Positions 7,744-16,841 of a stretch of DNA of 64,000 bases are shown here, piece by piece. Source of the stretch: Phycisphaerales bacterium (GTDB taxonomy: Bacteria > Planctomycetota > Phycisphaerae > UBA1845 > Fen-1342). Every line of letters begins with the position of its first letter. Positions within the stretch are counted from its first letter, which is position 1. The stretch is from contig JADJWG010000002.1 in assembly GCA_016716475.1 (NCBI GenBank), positions 310,001 through 374,000 on the forward strand. Reading direction: 5' to 3'. Made by a program: the position numbers and the translations under genes. The notes beneath the pieces were generated by a model. It was not told where the DNA came from. It ran no database searches and saw nothing but the letters and a program-made list of their open reading frames with translations.

Positions 7744-8790
7744 ATGCGGATTCGATGGCGCGGGTTGGAGTTGCCGACGCGGGTCGTTCGTGACGAGGCG
7801 ATGAGCACCGACCGATATGGCCGGTTCATCGTCGAACCGTTCGAGCGCGGTTTTGGCACGACGGTCGGTAACAGTTTGCGACGCATTCTGTTGTCGAGTC
7901 TCGAGGGATCGGCGGTCACGCGTGTTCGCATTGCGGGGGCCGACCACGAGTTCATGTCACTGCCGGGCGTGCTCGAGGACGTGACCTACATCATCCTCAA
8001 CATCAAGTCGCTCGTTGTGCATCTCGATGCCGAGCAGCCCAAGACCATGCGCGTGGAGCGCAAGACCCGCGGAGAAATCCGTGCCGGCGATTTTGTCTGT
8101 GATCCCGCGATCACCATCCACAACCCGGATCTCCTGATCGCGACTCTCACCGACGATGTGCCTTTTTCGGCTGAGCTCACGGTCGAGCGCGGCCGCGGTT
8201 ATGTGCCGGCCCCCGAACACATCGACGAAAACACTGAAATTGGTGTGATCCCGGTCGACGGGCTTTTCTCCCCGGTGACGCGCGTCCGCTATCGAACCGA
8301 GGACACGCGCGTAGGCCAGAAGGTGAATTACGACCGGCTGATTCTCGAAGTGTGGACCAAGGGTACCACGCGGCCGGAGGATGCCCTGGTCGAGTCGGCG
8401 AAGATCCTGCGCAAGCATCTGAACCCGTTTACGCAGTACTTCGAACTGGGCGAGCACATGACCGCCGGGCAAGCGCGGAGCGTACCTGCCCATATCGAGG
8501 TTAACGACGAACTGCGGCGTAAGCTGGAGCGTCCCCTCAGCACGCTCGACCTCTCGGTCCGCGCCAGCAACTGCCTCGAAGCCGCCCGCATCGCGACCGT
8601 GGGCGACCTGGTTCGGTTGACCGAAGACGATCTCATGCAGTTGCGCAGTTTCGGCAAGACGTCGCTGGTCGAAGTGCAGCAAAAGCTGCTGGAAGTGGGC
8701 CTGGCGTTGGGCATGGGCCGCGGTGATGACAGCCCTGATGTGGATGGCGGCCTGGATGCGACCGAGCCCAGTGCCGCTCCGCTTGGATAG
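7744..8790 (+). CDS. rpoA: DNA-directed RNA polymerase subunit alpha
   Basis: The start is ATG 7744 (MRIRWRGLELPTRVV); an upstream in-frame extension lacks family similarity. The 348-residue protein has the alpha N-terminal dimerisation domain (FERGFGTTVGNSLRRILLSS), which contacts beta and beta'. The C-terminal domain (LDLSVRASNCLEAARIATVG onward) binds UP elements and activators. A short acidic tail ends the protein. It sits in the standard place between rpsD and rplQ. Confidence 0.95.
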   Translation: MRIRWRGLELPTRVVRDEAMSTDRYGRFIVEPFERGFGTTVGNSLRRILLSSLEGSAVTRVRIAGADHEFMSLPGVLEDVTYIILNIKSLVVHLDAEQPKTMRVERKTRGEIRAGDFVCDPAITIHNPDLLIATLTDDVPFSAELTVERGRGYVPAPEHIDENTEIGVIPVDGLFSPVTRVRYRTEDTRVGQKVNYDRLILEVWTKGTTRPEDALVESAKILRKHLNPFTQYFELGEHMTAGQARSVPAHIEVNDELRRKLERPLSTLDLSVRASNCLEAARIATVGDLVRLTEDDLMQLRSFGKTSLVEVQQKLLEVGLALGMGRGDDSPDVDGGLDATEPSAAPLG

Positions 8791-8806
8791 ATCGTGAGGT
8801 AGGACC

Positions 8807-9502
8807 ATGCGGCATCGTGTAGGCGGTCGGCGCCTGAACCGTACATCGAGCCATCGGCGCGCTCTGCGGCGCAATCTCGTGCAGAGTCTCATCGAGCACG
8901 GCGAGTTGCGCACGACGGTCGTGAAGGCCCGGGATGTGCGCGCCTTCGCCGAGAAACTCGTCTCGCTTGCCATTGACGGCAGTCTCGCTGCCCGGCAGCG
9001 GGCCGAAGCCCTGCTGCAGGATCGCTCGATCGTCCCGGCCGAATTCCAGGCCGACTATGACAAGCTCAGTGACGCGAAGCGGGCCCGCACGCTGCGCTCG
9101 CGCTCGGGACGACGCTACCGCACGAACACGACCCGGCCGGGGCTGAAGTTCACGGCCGAGTCAGTGCTGCACAAGCTTTTCGCGGAGATCGGTCCGCGGA
9201 TGAAGCAGCGCAACGAGAAGCTCGGCAGTCAGGGCGGCTATACCCGCATCATCAAGCTGGCGGACCGCCGGCTGGGCGACGGCGGACAGCTTGCCATTCT
9301 GCAACTCGTCAGCGCTGATGACCCACCGCGCAAGCAGAACAAGGACAAGACTGAACGCAAACGGCGAGCGCGCGTCAAGTACAGCGTCTACGCCGGTAAG
9401 CCGCGCGCCCTCGGCCGGCGGCGTGCCAGTGCACGCGCAGCCACGCCAACGGAGGCCGCTCCGGCTACCCCCGCCAGCGAGGCCCCACCGCAGGGCGAGT
9501 AA
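8807..9502 (+). CDS. rplQ: 50S ribosomal protein L17 (bL17), extended
   Basis: The 231-residue protein is almost twice the usual L17 length. The N-terminal core (MRHRVGGRRLNRTSSHRRAL, then RNLVQSLIEHGELRTTVVKA) and the GGYTRIIKLADRRLGDG strand are typical. The extra length is an insertion at about residues 70-115, before the conserved VLHKLFAEIGPR, and a Lys/Arg then Ala/Pro-rich tail after residue 165. L17 lies near the peptide exit tunnel, so the tail may project from the ribosome surface. It is probably the last ribosomal gene of the operon. Confidence 0.92.
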   Translation: MRHRVGGRRLNRTSSHRRALRRNLVQSLIEHGELRTTVVKARDVRAFAEKLVSLAIDGSLAARQRAEALLQDRSIVPAEFQADYDKLSDAKRARTLRSRSGRRYRTNTTRPGLKFTAESVLHKLFAEIGPRMKQRNEKLGSQGGYTRIIKLADRRLGDGGQLAILQLVSADDPPRKQNKDKTERKRRARVKYSVYAGKPRALGRRRASARAATPTEAAPATPASEAPPQGE

Positions 9503-9530
9503 CCGCGGGCCCCGTAATCGGGAGCACGCT

Positions 9531-9935
9531 ATGTCCATCTTTACCAAGATTGTGGCGGGGGAGATCGCTTGCCACCGGGTGTACGAGGATGAGCATGTGC
9601 TCGCATTCCTCGACATCCGTCCGCTGGCCGATGGGCACACGCTGGTCATCCCCAAACGTAGCGTCGAGCGCCTGGACCAACTTACAGAGGATGAGGCCGC
9701 TGCGCTCGGGCGGGCTTTACTCCGGGTAGCGCGCCGCGTTGTGACCGTAGTGGGAGCGACGGATTACAACCTGCTACAGAACAACGGCGCTTGCGCGGGC
9801 CAGGAAGTCCCGCATGTGCACTTCCACATCATTCCGCGTCACCGCGGGGATGGGTTGGGGTATCGCTGGCAACCGCAGGACCGCACACCGGAAGCACTTG
9901 CGGCGCTGGCAGCACGCCTGATCACTACACCGTAG
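9531..9935 (+). CDS. HIT-family nucleotide hydrolase/transferase (Hint-like)
   Basis: The start is ATG 9531 (MSIFTKIVAGEIACHRVYED) after a GGGAGC site. The 134-residue product carries the histidine triad HVHFHIIPR near residue 99, whose middle His forms the nucleotidyl intermediate in Hint/Fhit enzymes. The IFTKIVAGEI and DGHTLVIPK segments are the usual Hint N-terminal strands. It probably hydrolyses adenosine phosphoramidates or dinucleotides in the cytoplasm. It follows rplQ after 28 bp and may be co-transcribed with it. The cellular substrate cannot be told from sequence. Confidence 0.9.
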   Translation: MSIFTKIVAGEIACHRVYEDEHVLAFLDIRPLADGHTLVIPKRSVERLDQLTEDEAAALGRALLRVARRVVTVVGATDYNLLQNNGACAGQEVPHVHFHIIPRHRGDGLGYRWQPQDRTPEALAALAARLITTP

Positions 9936-10305
9936 CTTGGCGTTTCTCGCTTCGAAGACATCCGGCTTGTACGACTCGCTGGGTGATAGCGATCCGTGGA
10001 ACACCGCGGCAACTCAACAACCCCATTATGATGATTCATCTCTGCAATGTTTTTGACGAGCCACGATTCCTGATCTAGTTTTCACTGTAAGCGCAGGGTC
10101 GCATCCGCTGAACGCGAGGCGGCTCGGGCTGAGCCCCTTGATTTCATTGTTTGGGCCCATTTCCCACCGATTCGTACACCCTGAGCCGGCCTGCATGTTT
10201 CTATCCTGTCGTTTGCGCTCCCGGCGCAGCACGTGATGTGATCGTTGCGCCATGTGGGCGCGGCATGGGAATCCAGTTCCGGTTCGTCGGGAAGCGAGGC
10301 GCGAC
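9936..10305. other. Intergenic region, no gene recognised
   Basis: These 370 bp separate the HIT gene from the secreted-protein gene. I see only short, weakly translated frames. No convincing T-tailed terminator or -35/-10 pair stands out, although the ribosomal operon must end near here and the next gene must be transcribed from it. Confidence 0.5.
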
Positions 10306-12819
10306 ATGTGCAAGTGGATCATGGCTGCTGTATTTCTATGGGGGGTGTGCGGTACGGCCATCGGGTTTGAACCGCCAGGGCTGTCGGACGAATCGTTGCG
10401 GCCACGTACCGGACCGCCACCGCCTGAGTGGGAGCCGGCGGAGGTTCGGCCGGAGCCGGGAGACTTGGGAACACCATTCTCTGCGAACGCCGAGGGGGAT
10501 ACGGAAGCCCTGCTGGGGACCGCGGATGAGGCCGGGTCTGTGCGTTGGCTGGGGGACATCCTGGTGACAGACTCCACGATGAGCCGCGTTGAGCCGGCCA
10601 TGACGAGCACTCCGGACGGCGTGCTCTTCATTGCAGTCGAAAGCTACGGTGCGATGGATGGATGGGTGACGGTCTATCGCTCAACCGACGGCGGCGCCCA
10701 CTGGCAGGTTCGGATTCACTTCAAGACGGGGGTGGCAGCGCGGAACCCGGCGCTTACCTACGCCGAACGAGCCAGTGGCGAAAAGTGGCTGTTCCTGGCC
10801 TACGAAGCCACGATGGCGGACGACACCAAGCGCATCATGGCCATACGCTTTGACCCGGACACGCTGGACTGGACACCGACGACGGCCGTGTCGGGGCTCA
10901 CGGCGGCGCCCGATATCCATCCGGCCGTCTGCACAGACAACCTGATCTACGATGTGTTTTACGTGTACATCGCCTACACCGTAAACGCGATCGACAACTA
11001 CCCGGTGATGTTCGTGCGCAGTCTGGACTACGGGCTGACCTACAGCACACCCCAGAACATCACCGGTGGCAGTGAGGCCTCCTCGCATGTGACGCGCCCT
11101 GATATCGCCTACGGCACGGCGGGGCTGTTTGTTGTGTTCGAGAAGCCCGGGTGGACCGGCAGCACATGGGCAACGCAGGTCTGGCTCGCGAAAAGCAGCA
11201 ACTTCGGCGGGACCTGGGCAGCCCCCGTGCAACTGACCTCGAACACGCAGGGTGCAACGCGACCCGCCGTGGTGGCGGCCGTCGGGTCCCCAACCATACT
11301 GGCGGCCTATACCTACGCATACACGAGTGACACCGACGTACACTACTCCTATTCAACAGACGGCGGTTCAAGCTTCAGCGCCGACCAGACGATGCCCTGG
11401 ACATGGGATAACGAAGATGCGGTCGCGCTGTGCGCCAGCACCAGCGCCGGCCGATTCCATGGCGCTTTCTGGCGCGATTACGATATTGTCTACACTTGGG
11501 CGGACGTGGCGACTCCCAACGTCTGGGCCACGGCAACCGTACTCAATGAGGCCAACTGGGCGAGCGGGACGAACCGCCGACCGGCGATATGCGTTGACCC
11601 GACACGAGCCATTACGGACCAGGCGTGCGTGGCCTGGACCGACTATCGTGGTCCGATGTACGACATCTACTTCGACGCCAGCTTCCGTCGCGGGGCCTGT
11701 TGCGCACTCGACAGCATGTGCAGCGAGACGACCGAGGCCGCCTGTGCAGCCATGGGGGGGCGCTGGATGGGCGAGGGCAGCACCTGTGACGCGTACACCT
11801 GCCTGTACGACCCGTGTGAAGACGACTTGAGCGCACCGCTGGCCGTGTTGACGCTGGGTGATTTCCAGTGTGTTGCGGCGAATGCCAGCACGCCCGTGTA
11901 CGGCACGGCGAACGATCCCGACGGGAACCTGGACACGTGGCGACTCGAAGAGCGCGGGATGAGCAGCGGCACTTGGATCCTGGTCGCGGCGGGCTCAGCT
12001 CCCGTGAACGGCGGGTTGTTCGCGAACTGGCTGCCGGCTGCCCCCGGCTATCGCATGTTGCGCTTGACCGTAGAAGATAAGTGTGGGCATGCAACCAGCG
12101 CAGAACGCCTCATGCACGCGGATGCCGGACCGTATGCTGCGATCAACACGCCACTCTCTGGTAGCGTTGTGGGTGGTACCGCGGTGTGCATCGATGGTAT
12201 CGTCGGACATGGAGTTTGCGGGATCTCCTGGGATCTCGCCTATCGGCCGGTGGGGGGGGCCTGGGTGACGCTCGCCACCGGCACGAGTTCCGTGCATAAC
12301 CTGCCACTCGCGCACTGGAATACGACCACCGTCCCAGACGGTTCCTACCAGTTGCGCTTGCGCAATACCTCGATCGGCGGCACGACCAGTGTCACGATCC
12401 CGGTCACGATCGACAACACGGTACCGGTCGCGGTGCTCGACGAGCCGCTGAACTGTGTCTGGGTCGACGGAACCGTGCAGATCTACGGCGTGGCTACGGA
12501 TACAAACCTGACGCAATGGGATCTGCAATGGACCGGTGGCGAATCAAACCTGTGGAACACGATTGCGACAGGCCATGCGTCCCTAAGCGGCTTGCTCGCT
12601 GAGTGGGATGTCAGTGCCTTGCCGAACTGCGCGTACACGCTTCGGCTCGTGGTTCGTGACGCCGCACAGCTCAACTGCACGAACGACGTGCACTGGCGTG
12701 AGTACCTCGTTTCGCTGCGGGTGGGGCTGCCGGGCACCGATGCGGATCTCGACGGCGACGGCGATATCGACATACACGACTTCGCGATCTTTGCGTTGTC
12801 GTTTACCGGTCCGGAGTAG
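10306..12819 (+). CDS. Large secreted protein: beta-propeller, Ig-like repeats, dockerin-like tail
   Basis: The start is ATG 10306 (MCKWIMAAVFLWGVCGTAIG), giving a clear signal peptide cut near residue 20; 837 residues. Residues about 75-450 contain sialidase/BNR-like Asp-box motifs (YRSTDGGAHW, YSTDGGSSF), so probably a beta-propeller. A Cys-rich segment (RGACCALDSMC) follows at about 461-500. Then come three Ig-like repeats of about 90 residues each, containing motifs such as WDLAYRPVGG and WDLQWTGG. The end DADLDGDGDIDIHDFAIF is a calcium-binding dockerin-like stretch common in Planctomycetota secreted proteins. No catalytic residues can be assigned, so enzymatic function is unknown. Confidence 0.85.
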   Translation: MCKWIMAAVFLWGVCGTAIGFEPPGLSDESLRPRTGPPPPEWEPAEVRPEPGDLGTPFSANAEGDTEALLGTADEAGSVRWLGDILVTDSTMSRVEPAMTSTPDGVLFIAVESYGAMDGWVTVYRSTDGGAHWQVRIHFKTGVAARNPALTYAERASGEKWLFLAYEATMADDTKRIMAIRFDPDTLDWTPTTAVSGLTAAPDIHPAVCTDNLIYDVFYVYIAYTVNAIDNYPVMFVRSLDYGLTYSTPQNITGGSEASSHVTRPDIAYGTAGLFVVFEKPGWTGSTWATQVWLAKSSNFGGTWAAPVQLTSNTQGATRPAVVAAVGSPTILAAYTYAYTSDTDVHYSYSTDGGSSFSADQTMPWTWDNEDAVALCASTSAGRFHGAFWRDYDIVYTWADVATPNVWATATVLNEANWASGTNRRPAICVDPTRAITDQACVAWTDYRGPMYDIYFDASFRRGACCALDSMCSETTEAACAAMGGRWMGEGSTCDAYTCLYDPCEDDLSAPLAVLTLGDFQCVAANASTPVYGTANDPDGNLDTWRLEERGMSSGTWILVAAGSAPVNGGLFANWLPAAPGYRMLRLTVEDKCGHATSAERLMHADAGPYAAINTPLSGSVVGGTAVCIDGIVGHGVCGISWDLAYRPVGGAWVTLATGTSSVHNLPLAHWNTTTVPDGSYQLRLRNTSIGGTTSVTIPVTIDNTVPVAVLDEPLNCVWVDGTVQIYGVATDTNLTQWDLQWTGGESNLWNTIATGHASLSGLLAEWDVSALPNCAYTLRLVVRDAAQLNCTNDVHWREYLVSLRVGLPGTDADLDGDGDIDIHDFAIFALSFTGPE

Positions 12820-12832
12820 TTCCCTGGATCGT

Positions 12833-12878
12833 GGGACGCGCATGGACACCGCTCGGTGCCGATGCTCATGCGCGTCCC
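12833..12878 (+). terminator. Perfect 12-bp hairpin after the secreted-protein gene
   Basis: gggacgcgcatg (12833-12844) pairs perfectly with catgcgcgtccc (12867-12878) around a 22-nt loop that contains a further caccg/cggtg stem. It lies 13 bp after the stop codon and just before the tRNA-Ala promoter. There is no T-run, so it is either a factor-dependent terminator or an mRNA 3'-end stabiliser. Confidence 0.55.
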
Positions 12879-12879
12879 C

Positions 12880-12907
12880 TTGCGGGCGGATTCCGCCGAT
12901 CTATAAT
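12880..12907 (+). promoter_or_regulatory. Promoter of tRNA-Ala
   Basis: TTGCGG (12880-12885), a 16-bp spacer and a perfect TATAAT (12902-12907) lie 14 bp before the mature tRNA 5' end. This is a sigma70-type promoter placed to give a short leader. Confidence 0.8.
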
Positions 12908-12920
12908 ACGAGACCCCCAT

Positions 12921-12993
12921 GGGGACGTAGCTCAACTGGGAGAGCGCTGCGTTCGCAATGCAGAGGTTGAGGGTTCGAGTCCCTTCGTCTCCA
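12921..12993 (+). tRNA. tRNA-Ala (anticodon CGC)
   Basis: A 73-nt cloverleaf without encoded CCA. The acceptor stem ggggacg/cgtctcc contains the G3:U70 wobble pair, the alanine identity element. The anticodon loop ttcgcaa reads CGC, which decodes GCG. The T-arm gagggttcgagtccctt is canonical. It has its own promoter upstream and a T-tailed terminator immediately downstream, so it is a single-gene unit. Confidence 0.97.
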
Positions 12994-12998
12994 CTAGG

Positions 12999-13034
12999 CG
13001 CCTGGCCGGTACGGCAGGCGTCTTTTTTTCTTTT
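12999..13034 (+). terminator. Intrinsic terminator of tRNA-Ala
   Basis: cgcct(g)gcc (12999-13007) pairs with ggcaggcg (13013-13020), followed by a T-run, tctttttttctttt. It begins 6 nt after the tRNA. Confidence 0.85.
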
Positions 13035-13182
13035 AATGAGACCATCAATCGTCGCTATTATAAGACGTTGTACGCAAAGTTGGCGTCTTCATCCCCAACG
13101 ATACGCTCACCAAACACTGGCAGGGGGGGCCTTGCGCTGCCGATAGAGTGCGGATGAACGTCCACGCTGCACTTTGTTATCA

Positions 13183-13212
13183 TTGCAGTCGCGGCTGCTT
13201 CCGACATACGAT
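13183..13212 (+). promoter_or_regulatory. Candidate promoter of the DUF1573 gene
   Basis: TTGCAG (13183-13188), an 18-bp spacer and TACGAT (13207-13212) precede the DUF1573 start by 86 bp. The match is moderate. The rest of 13035-13297 shows no gene. Confidence 0.35.
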
Positions 13213-13297
13213 AAAAGGTCCGCGTAACCTAGCCGCCCGGCTGGCGTTGCGTCGGTGATGGAACTTTCGGGCTGCTGCGCTTTGGAGGTAGATCAGA

Positions 13298-14551
13298 ATG
13301 GGCACCCGTTTGCGCTTGGTGGATTTGCTGTTGGTTGCACTCGTCGTTACAGGTCTGCCTTGGGCGGCTGCCCAGGAGCGCCCGGCTCCAACCGAGATTC
13401 AGTCGTCCAACCCCCAGGTTCAACCGCAGCCGGTGACACCGGCAGTACCGGATGGCCCTCAGCCGCGGCTTGAGTTGAGTGGCACCGTGTACGAGATGGG
13501 TGAGGTCTGGCAGGGCGAACCGGCGGAGAAGGACTTCACCGCCACAAACCGCGGCGATGCCCCGCTGACGCTGCTCGTCCGGGCGACCTGTGGCTGCACG
13601 GTACTCTCGCAGCCGAAGTCGCCGCTCGAGCCGGGCGAATCCACCACCTTCAAGATTTCATACCGCACGGATACCACGCCCGGTCCGGCGAACAAACGCG
13701 TCATCGTCTCCACCAACGATCCGCTCCAGCCACAGGTGAACATCGAGATCAAGGGTAACGTCAAGCCACTGCTGGAGACGAAGCCCGCCCGCGGCATTAC
13801 CTTCCGGAACCCCGAGCGGGATACGCAGGCCGAGGAGAAAGTGCAGCTTGTCAACAACTTTCCGCAGGCCATGACGCTGCGTTTGCGCGAGGGGCAGAAC
13901 TTCGGTCGCTTCCGGGTGGAGCTGCGCGAAGTTACTGCCGGCAAGGAGTACGAGTTGGTGGCCACGACCTTGCCGCCGCTCAATTCCGGTAACAATTATG
14001 TCCAGGTCGTACTCGAAACCGGCCTCAAGGAAGTGCCGCAGATCACGATCCCTGTCGTGGCGACAGTCATGCCGCGCATCCATGTGAACCCGCCCACACT
14101 CATCGTGCTCTCGTCGGCCGAGCGTGAAGTGCAGCGCGTCATGCAGATCCGGTACAAGGCCGATCAGCCGTTTGAGATTCTTGAGATTGACCCGGGGCTC
14201 TCTGGCGTGAAGGTCGAAAAGCTACCCTCCCCGATCGTCGCTGGGGAATACGGCTTGCAGCAACTGCGGGTGACGCTGCCGCCCTATAGCGCGATTCCGG
14301 AGCGCGGCGCCGCGATCACCATACGCACCAACGATCCGAGCGATGAGTTCAAGACGCTGACGATTCCGATTCGTCGCCAGGTGGTGGCGGCCGCAACCGG
14401 TGCTCGTCGTCTCGGCCCGGGCGGTGTCGTGATGCCGGCCGGCGACGCTCCGCAGCCCGCTCCCAGCACAACCCCGGCACCGCAACCGTCGCCACCCGCT
14501 GCTGAGCGGCAGTCCCCCTCGGCGGAACCGGAGCGCCCCACCGCCGGGTAA
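13298..14551 (+). CDS. Secreted DUF1573 protein
   Basis: The 417-residue protein has a signal peptide (hydrophobic residues 8-25, cleavage near AAAQ). A DUF1573 domain follows at about 60-150: VYEMGEVWQGEPAEKDFTAT, then the hallmark ATCGCTV with paired cysteines, and IVSTNDPLQPQV. A second Ig-like domain with a similar TNDPSDEFKTLTIPI strand is near residue 350. The last 60 residues are Pro/Ala-rich and probably disordered. DUF1573 is an Ig-like (ASPM/SPD-2/Hydin-related) fold abundant in planctomycetes and Bacteroidetes; its job is not established. GGAGG sits 10 bp before the ATG. Confidence 0.9.
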   Translation: MGTRLRLVDLLLVALVVTGLPWAAAQERPAPTEIQSSNPQVQPQPVTPAVPDGPQPRLELSGTVYEMGEVWQGEPAEKDFTATNRGDAPLTLLVRATCGCTVLSQPKSPLEPGESTTFKISYRTDTTPGPANKRVIVSTNDPLQPQVNIEIKGNVKPLLETKPARGITFRNPERDTQAEEKVQLVNNFPQAMTLRLREGQNFGRFRVELREVTAGKEYELVATTLPPLNSGNNYVQVVLETGLKEVPQITIPVVATVMPRIHVNPPTLIVLSSAEREVQRVMQIRYKADQPFEILEIDPGLSGVKVEKLPSPIVAGEYGLQQLRVTLPPYSAIPERGAAITIRTNDPSDEFKTLTIPIRRQVVAAATGARRLGPGGVVMPAGDAPQPAPSTTPAPQPSPPAAERQSPSAEPERPTAG

Positions 14552-14765
14552 CTGACTCTTGTATCTGTGGTGCATGAGAGACCGGCCGCTATCGCAAACC
14601 TGTCTTCGTGTTGGAGAGAGTGCGGGCGAGGGGCGTTGTTTGCGGGTTTTCGACCCTCACCACACTCCCTGCCAGGCCCGTGGGGCGTGGCACCGTGCGC
14701 TGTCGACACACTCGTATGTGCGTTCGGGGACGGTTTGGCGCCGGGGTTGGCTCAGGCGGACCTGC

Positions 14766-15320
14766 TTAGGATGACGAGGATGGGGCTGGACCTCGTGAGT
14801 CTCCGGATTGGCCAACCCCTGCTCCGCACTCCGGACAGCACCCACTGACATTGCCGGTGAGACAGTAGCCGCAATGCAGGCAGCAGCCGTGTCGAGCGCG
14901 CCACCACCTTCGTACCCGTGGGACCATCCAGATAAGCGCAGACCCGAACAGGATCGCCCACAGCAACAGTGGATTTGCTTCCACGCGCCACCAGCATGTG
15001 CCGGTACCGAGATACTTCTGCCAGGAAAGCACACCTGGCAGCCGCCCGGAATGGACAAGTTGCGGAATGGGCCGGTGCAGATTGCGTTCGTCCAGGTGGA
15101 GTGCGCCCTTGAGCGTCCAGCCGGAAAATGTCACGGTCAGGTTGCCAATCGGCTGTCGCGTGGAGATATCTGACGGACGATCGTGTAAATCCATGCCCCA
15201 AGTGACGTGACCTACCGTGAACGAGAGCACCGTGAAAAGTACAAACGCTACAGAGAGTCCAAGAAACAACAAGCTCATGCAGCGCTTCAGCAACCAGAAT
15301 ACGATCCGGATGACCCGCAT
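14766..15320 (-). CDS. Membrane protein with C-terminal zinc ribbon
   Basis: This 184-residue protein reads on the minus strand, convergent with the DUF1573 gene. A hydrophobic helix at residues 7-38 and another at about 117-137 bracket a probably periplasmic domain of about 80 residues. The C-terminus carries CLHCGYCLTGNVSGCCPECG, a zinc ribbon of the CxxCGYxLxG...CPECG type found after transmembrane segments in many planctomycete proteins. No enzyme motif is visible and the function is unknown. The interval 14552-14765 between the two stops holds nothing recognisable. Confidence 0.75.
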   Translation of the reverse strand: MRVIRIVFWLLKRCMSLLFLGLSVAFVLFTVLSFTVGHVTWGMDLHDRPSDISTRQPIGNLTVTFSGWTLKGALHLDERNLHRPIPQLVHSGRLPGVLSWQKYLGTGTCWWRVEANPLLLWAILFGSALIWMVPRVRRWWRARHGCCLHCGYCLTGNVSGCCPECGAGVGQSGDSRGPAPSSSS

Positions 15321-15622
15321 GGTGGAGTTCCGCTTGTGGGAAGCTGCCGTTGTACCGGCGAGCGATGTAGGGTTCGGTTAGTTTGAACCCCATTCGGCAA
15401 CGCCCTGGCTCCATGCATTGTAACAGCCCTCTCGATGCGTACGATGCGGTCCCCGCTCGGTAGGGGTGTGCAACCTGTGCGGGCGGAAGATGATCGCAGC
15501 GCCGACCGTCAAGACCTCGGCCGACGACGTGCAGCCCGCCAAGCCACGGCGCACCCCGTCATTTCCGCGCAGGCGGGAATCCAGAGTTCACGGGACGCCG
15601 CGCACAGGTCTACGTCCGGCTG
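15321..15622. other. Intergenic region with a REP-like palindrome
   Basis: No gene is evident in these 302 bp. At about 15556-15583 there is cgtcatttccgcgcaggcggg followed by aatcc, an imperfect palindrome (ttccgc...gcgggaa) of the kind dispersed in many GC-rich genomes as REP-like repeats. Confirming it as a family needs the rest of the genome. Confidence 0.4.
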
Positions 15623-16486
15623 CTATCCCTCCGGCTCGATGTCCTGGCACACGAAGGAGCATTCGACTTCGCTTGTCGCCGTATTGCAGCGGTACATGAC
15701 AGACTTCACGCCGCGGGGTGCGCAAGTCGAAATCGCGCTCTGCGTGCATTCATGCTGGGTTGGACTGCATCCAGTCTGCTCGTCGCGTGTCGCGTCCCCA
15801 AAGAGCCCGCGCATCACGCCGAGCATGACGTCGGCGGTGAAGTCAGCCGGGAACTTGCCTACCCACAGAGCGTCGAAGGTGCACTCCAGCACGACGCCGT
15901 GTTGCTGGCTTGTCGCCACGGCGACCATGGTGCCATCAGCATCGAGCGGGAAGAGGATCGCCATTTCCAGCGCGCTGTCGGGTGGATAGCGGAACGTCTG
16001 TGATCCGAAATCCACCAATGAACTTAACTGTCGCTTCGGCAGGCGAATGCCGATCTCGAGCGTTACGTCCTCGATGCGAGTCCTCCCGTCGAAACCAGTC
16101 ATTGTGCCGCGCCCCAGCAGCGACACGCCCGCTTCCTCGCGCCATGCGCTGCGCGGTCGGCCACGCGGGTCGGCGAAGCTCACACTGATGATCGAGTCGT
16201 CGGCCGGCTGGAACAACCGGGCACGGAAGCTGGGCGAGTAATGGGATTGCGGCGTCTCGACGATGGACGGCAACACTTCGATCGCGGGCACCGACACGTC
16301 GACGAATTGAGATGAGACCTTGGGATTGGCCCCGGTGGTCGCTGGTCCGCGCTCTACGGCCGTCGTCGAGGCCTGCTGCGACGTTGTGGTCGGCGGCGCG
16401 GGCGTGCGTGCCCATGCGCCCCATGCGAAGGCGACGGCGCAAAGCGCAGCTAGCGCGCCGACGAAAGGAAGAACTCGCTTGCTCAT
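15623..16486 (-). CDS. Secreted or membrane-anchored protein of unknown function
   Basis: This 287-residue protein has an N-terminal hydrophobic segment (residues 5-26, LPFVGALAALCAVAFAWGAW) that is a signal peptide or anchor, followed by a Thr/Ala/Pro-rich linker to residue 60. The rest looks globular and extracytoplasmic. Five cysteines cluster in the last 60 residues (GCSPTQHEC, STCAP, RCN, ECSFVC), suggesting disulfides. I do not recognise a family. Its start is 355 bp from, and divergent to, the HExxH protein gene. Confidence 0.7.
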   Translation of the reverse strand: MSKRVLPFVGALAALCAVAFAWGAWARTPAPPTTTSQQASTTAVERGPATTGANPKVSSQFVDVSVPAIEVLPSIVETPQSHYSPSFRARLFQPADDSIISVSFADPRGRPRSAWREEAGVSLLGRGTMTGFDGRTRIEDVTLEIGIRLPKRQLSSLVDFGSQTFRYPPDSALEMAILFPLDADGTMVAVATSQQHGVVLECTFDALWVGKFPADFTADVMLGVMRGLFGDATRDEQTGCSPTQHECTQSAISTCAPRGVKSVMYRCNTATSEVECSFVCQDIEPEG

Positions 16487-16841
16487 GACAGTTCCCTCTG
16501 GAGATGCTGGGTGGAGATTTGCCCCCCCCCGCTGGGGAGAGCACGGGTCTCCATTAAGAGACTATGGTCCACATATCCGCGAACGTCAAGAGGATTCTGA
16601 GTAATGTGGGCGAATACTCGTGCGCACGAACTGCGACGCGCGAGACGGAACGGTCACGCGGTCCACTCGCTTCATGTCGCGTCTGGCGCTTACGGATGCA
16701 TCGAAATCGCGCGATCGCGATCCGCAGAGTGAATTGCAAGCGCTGGGGTTGGCTTCCATATGGCATGACGGTATGTTTGCTAAACCGTTTCAGCGGCCTC
16801 GCAGGGCGACCGGCCGATGAGTAGCCAAAAGGAGCCAGGTG
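16487..16841. other. Divergent intergenic region
   Basis: This region separates two divergently transcribed secreted-protein genes and must hold both promoters. A C-run (cccccccccgc) lies near 16520. I see no gene and no clear consensus promoter. aaaaggag at 16827-16834 is the ribosome-binding site of the downstream gene. Confidence 0.5.
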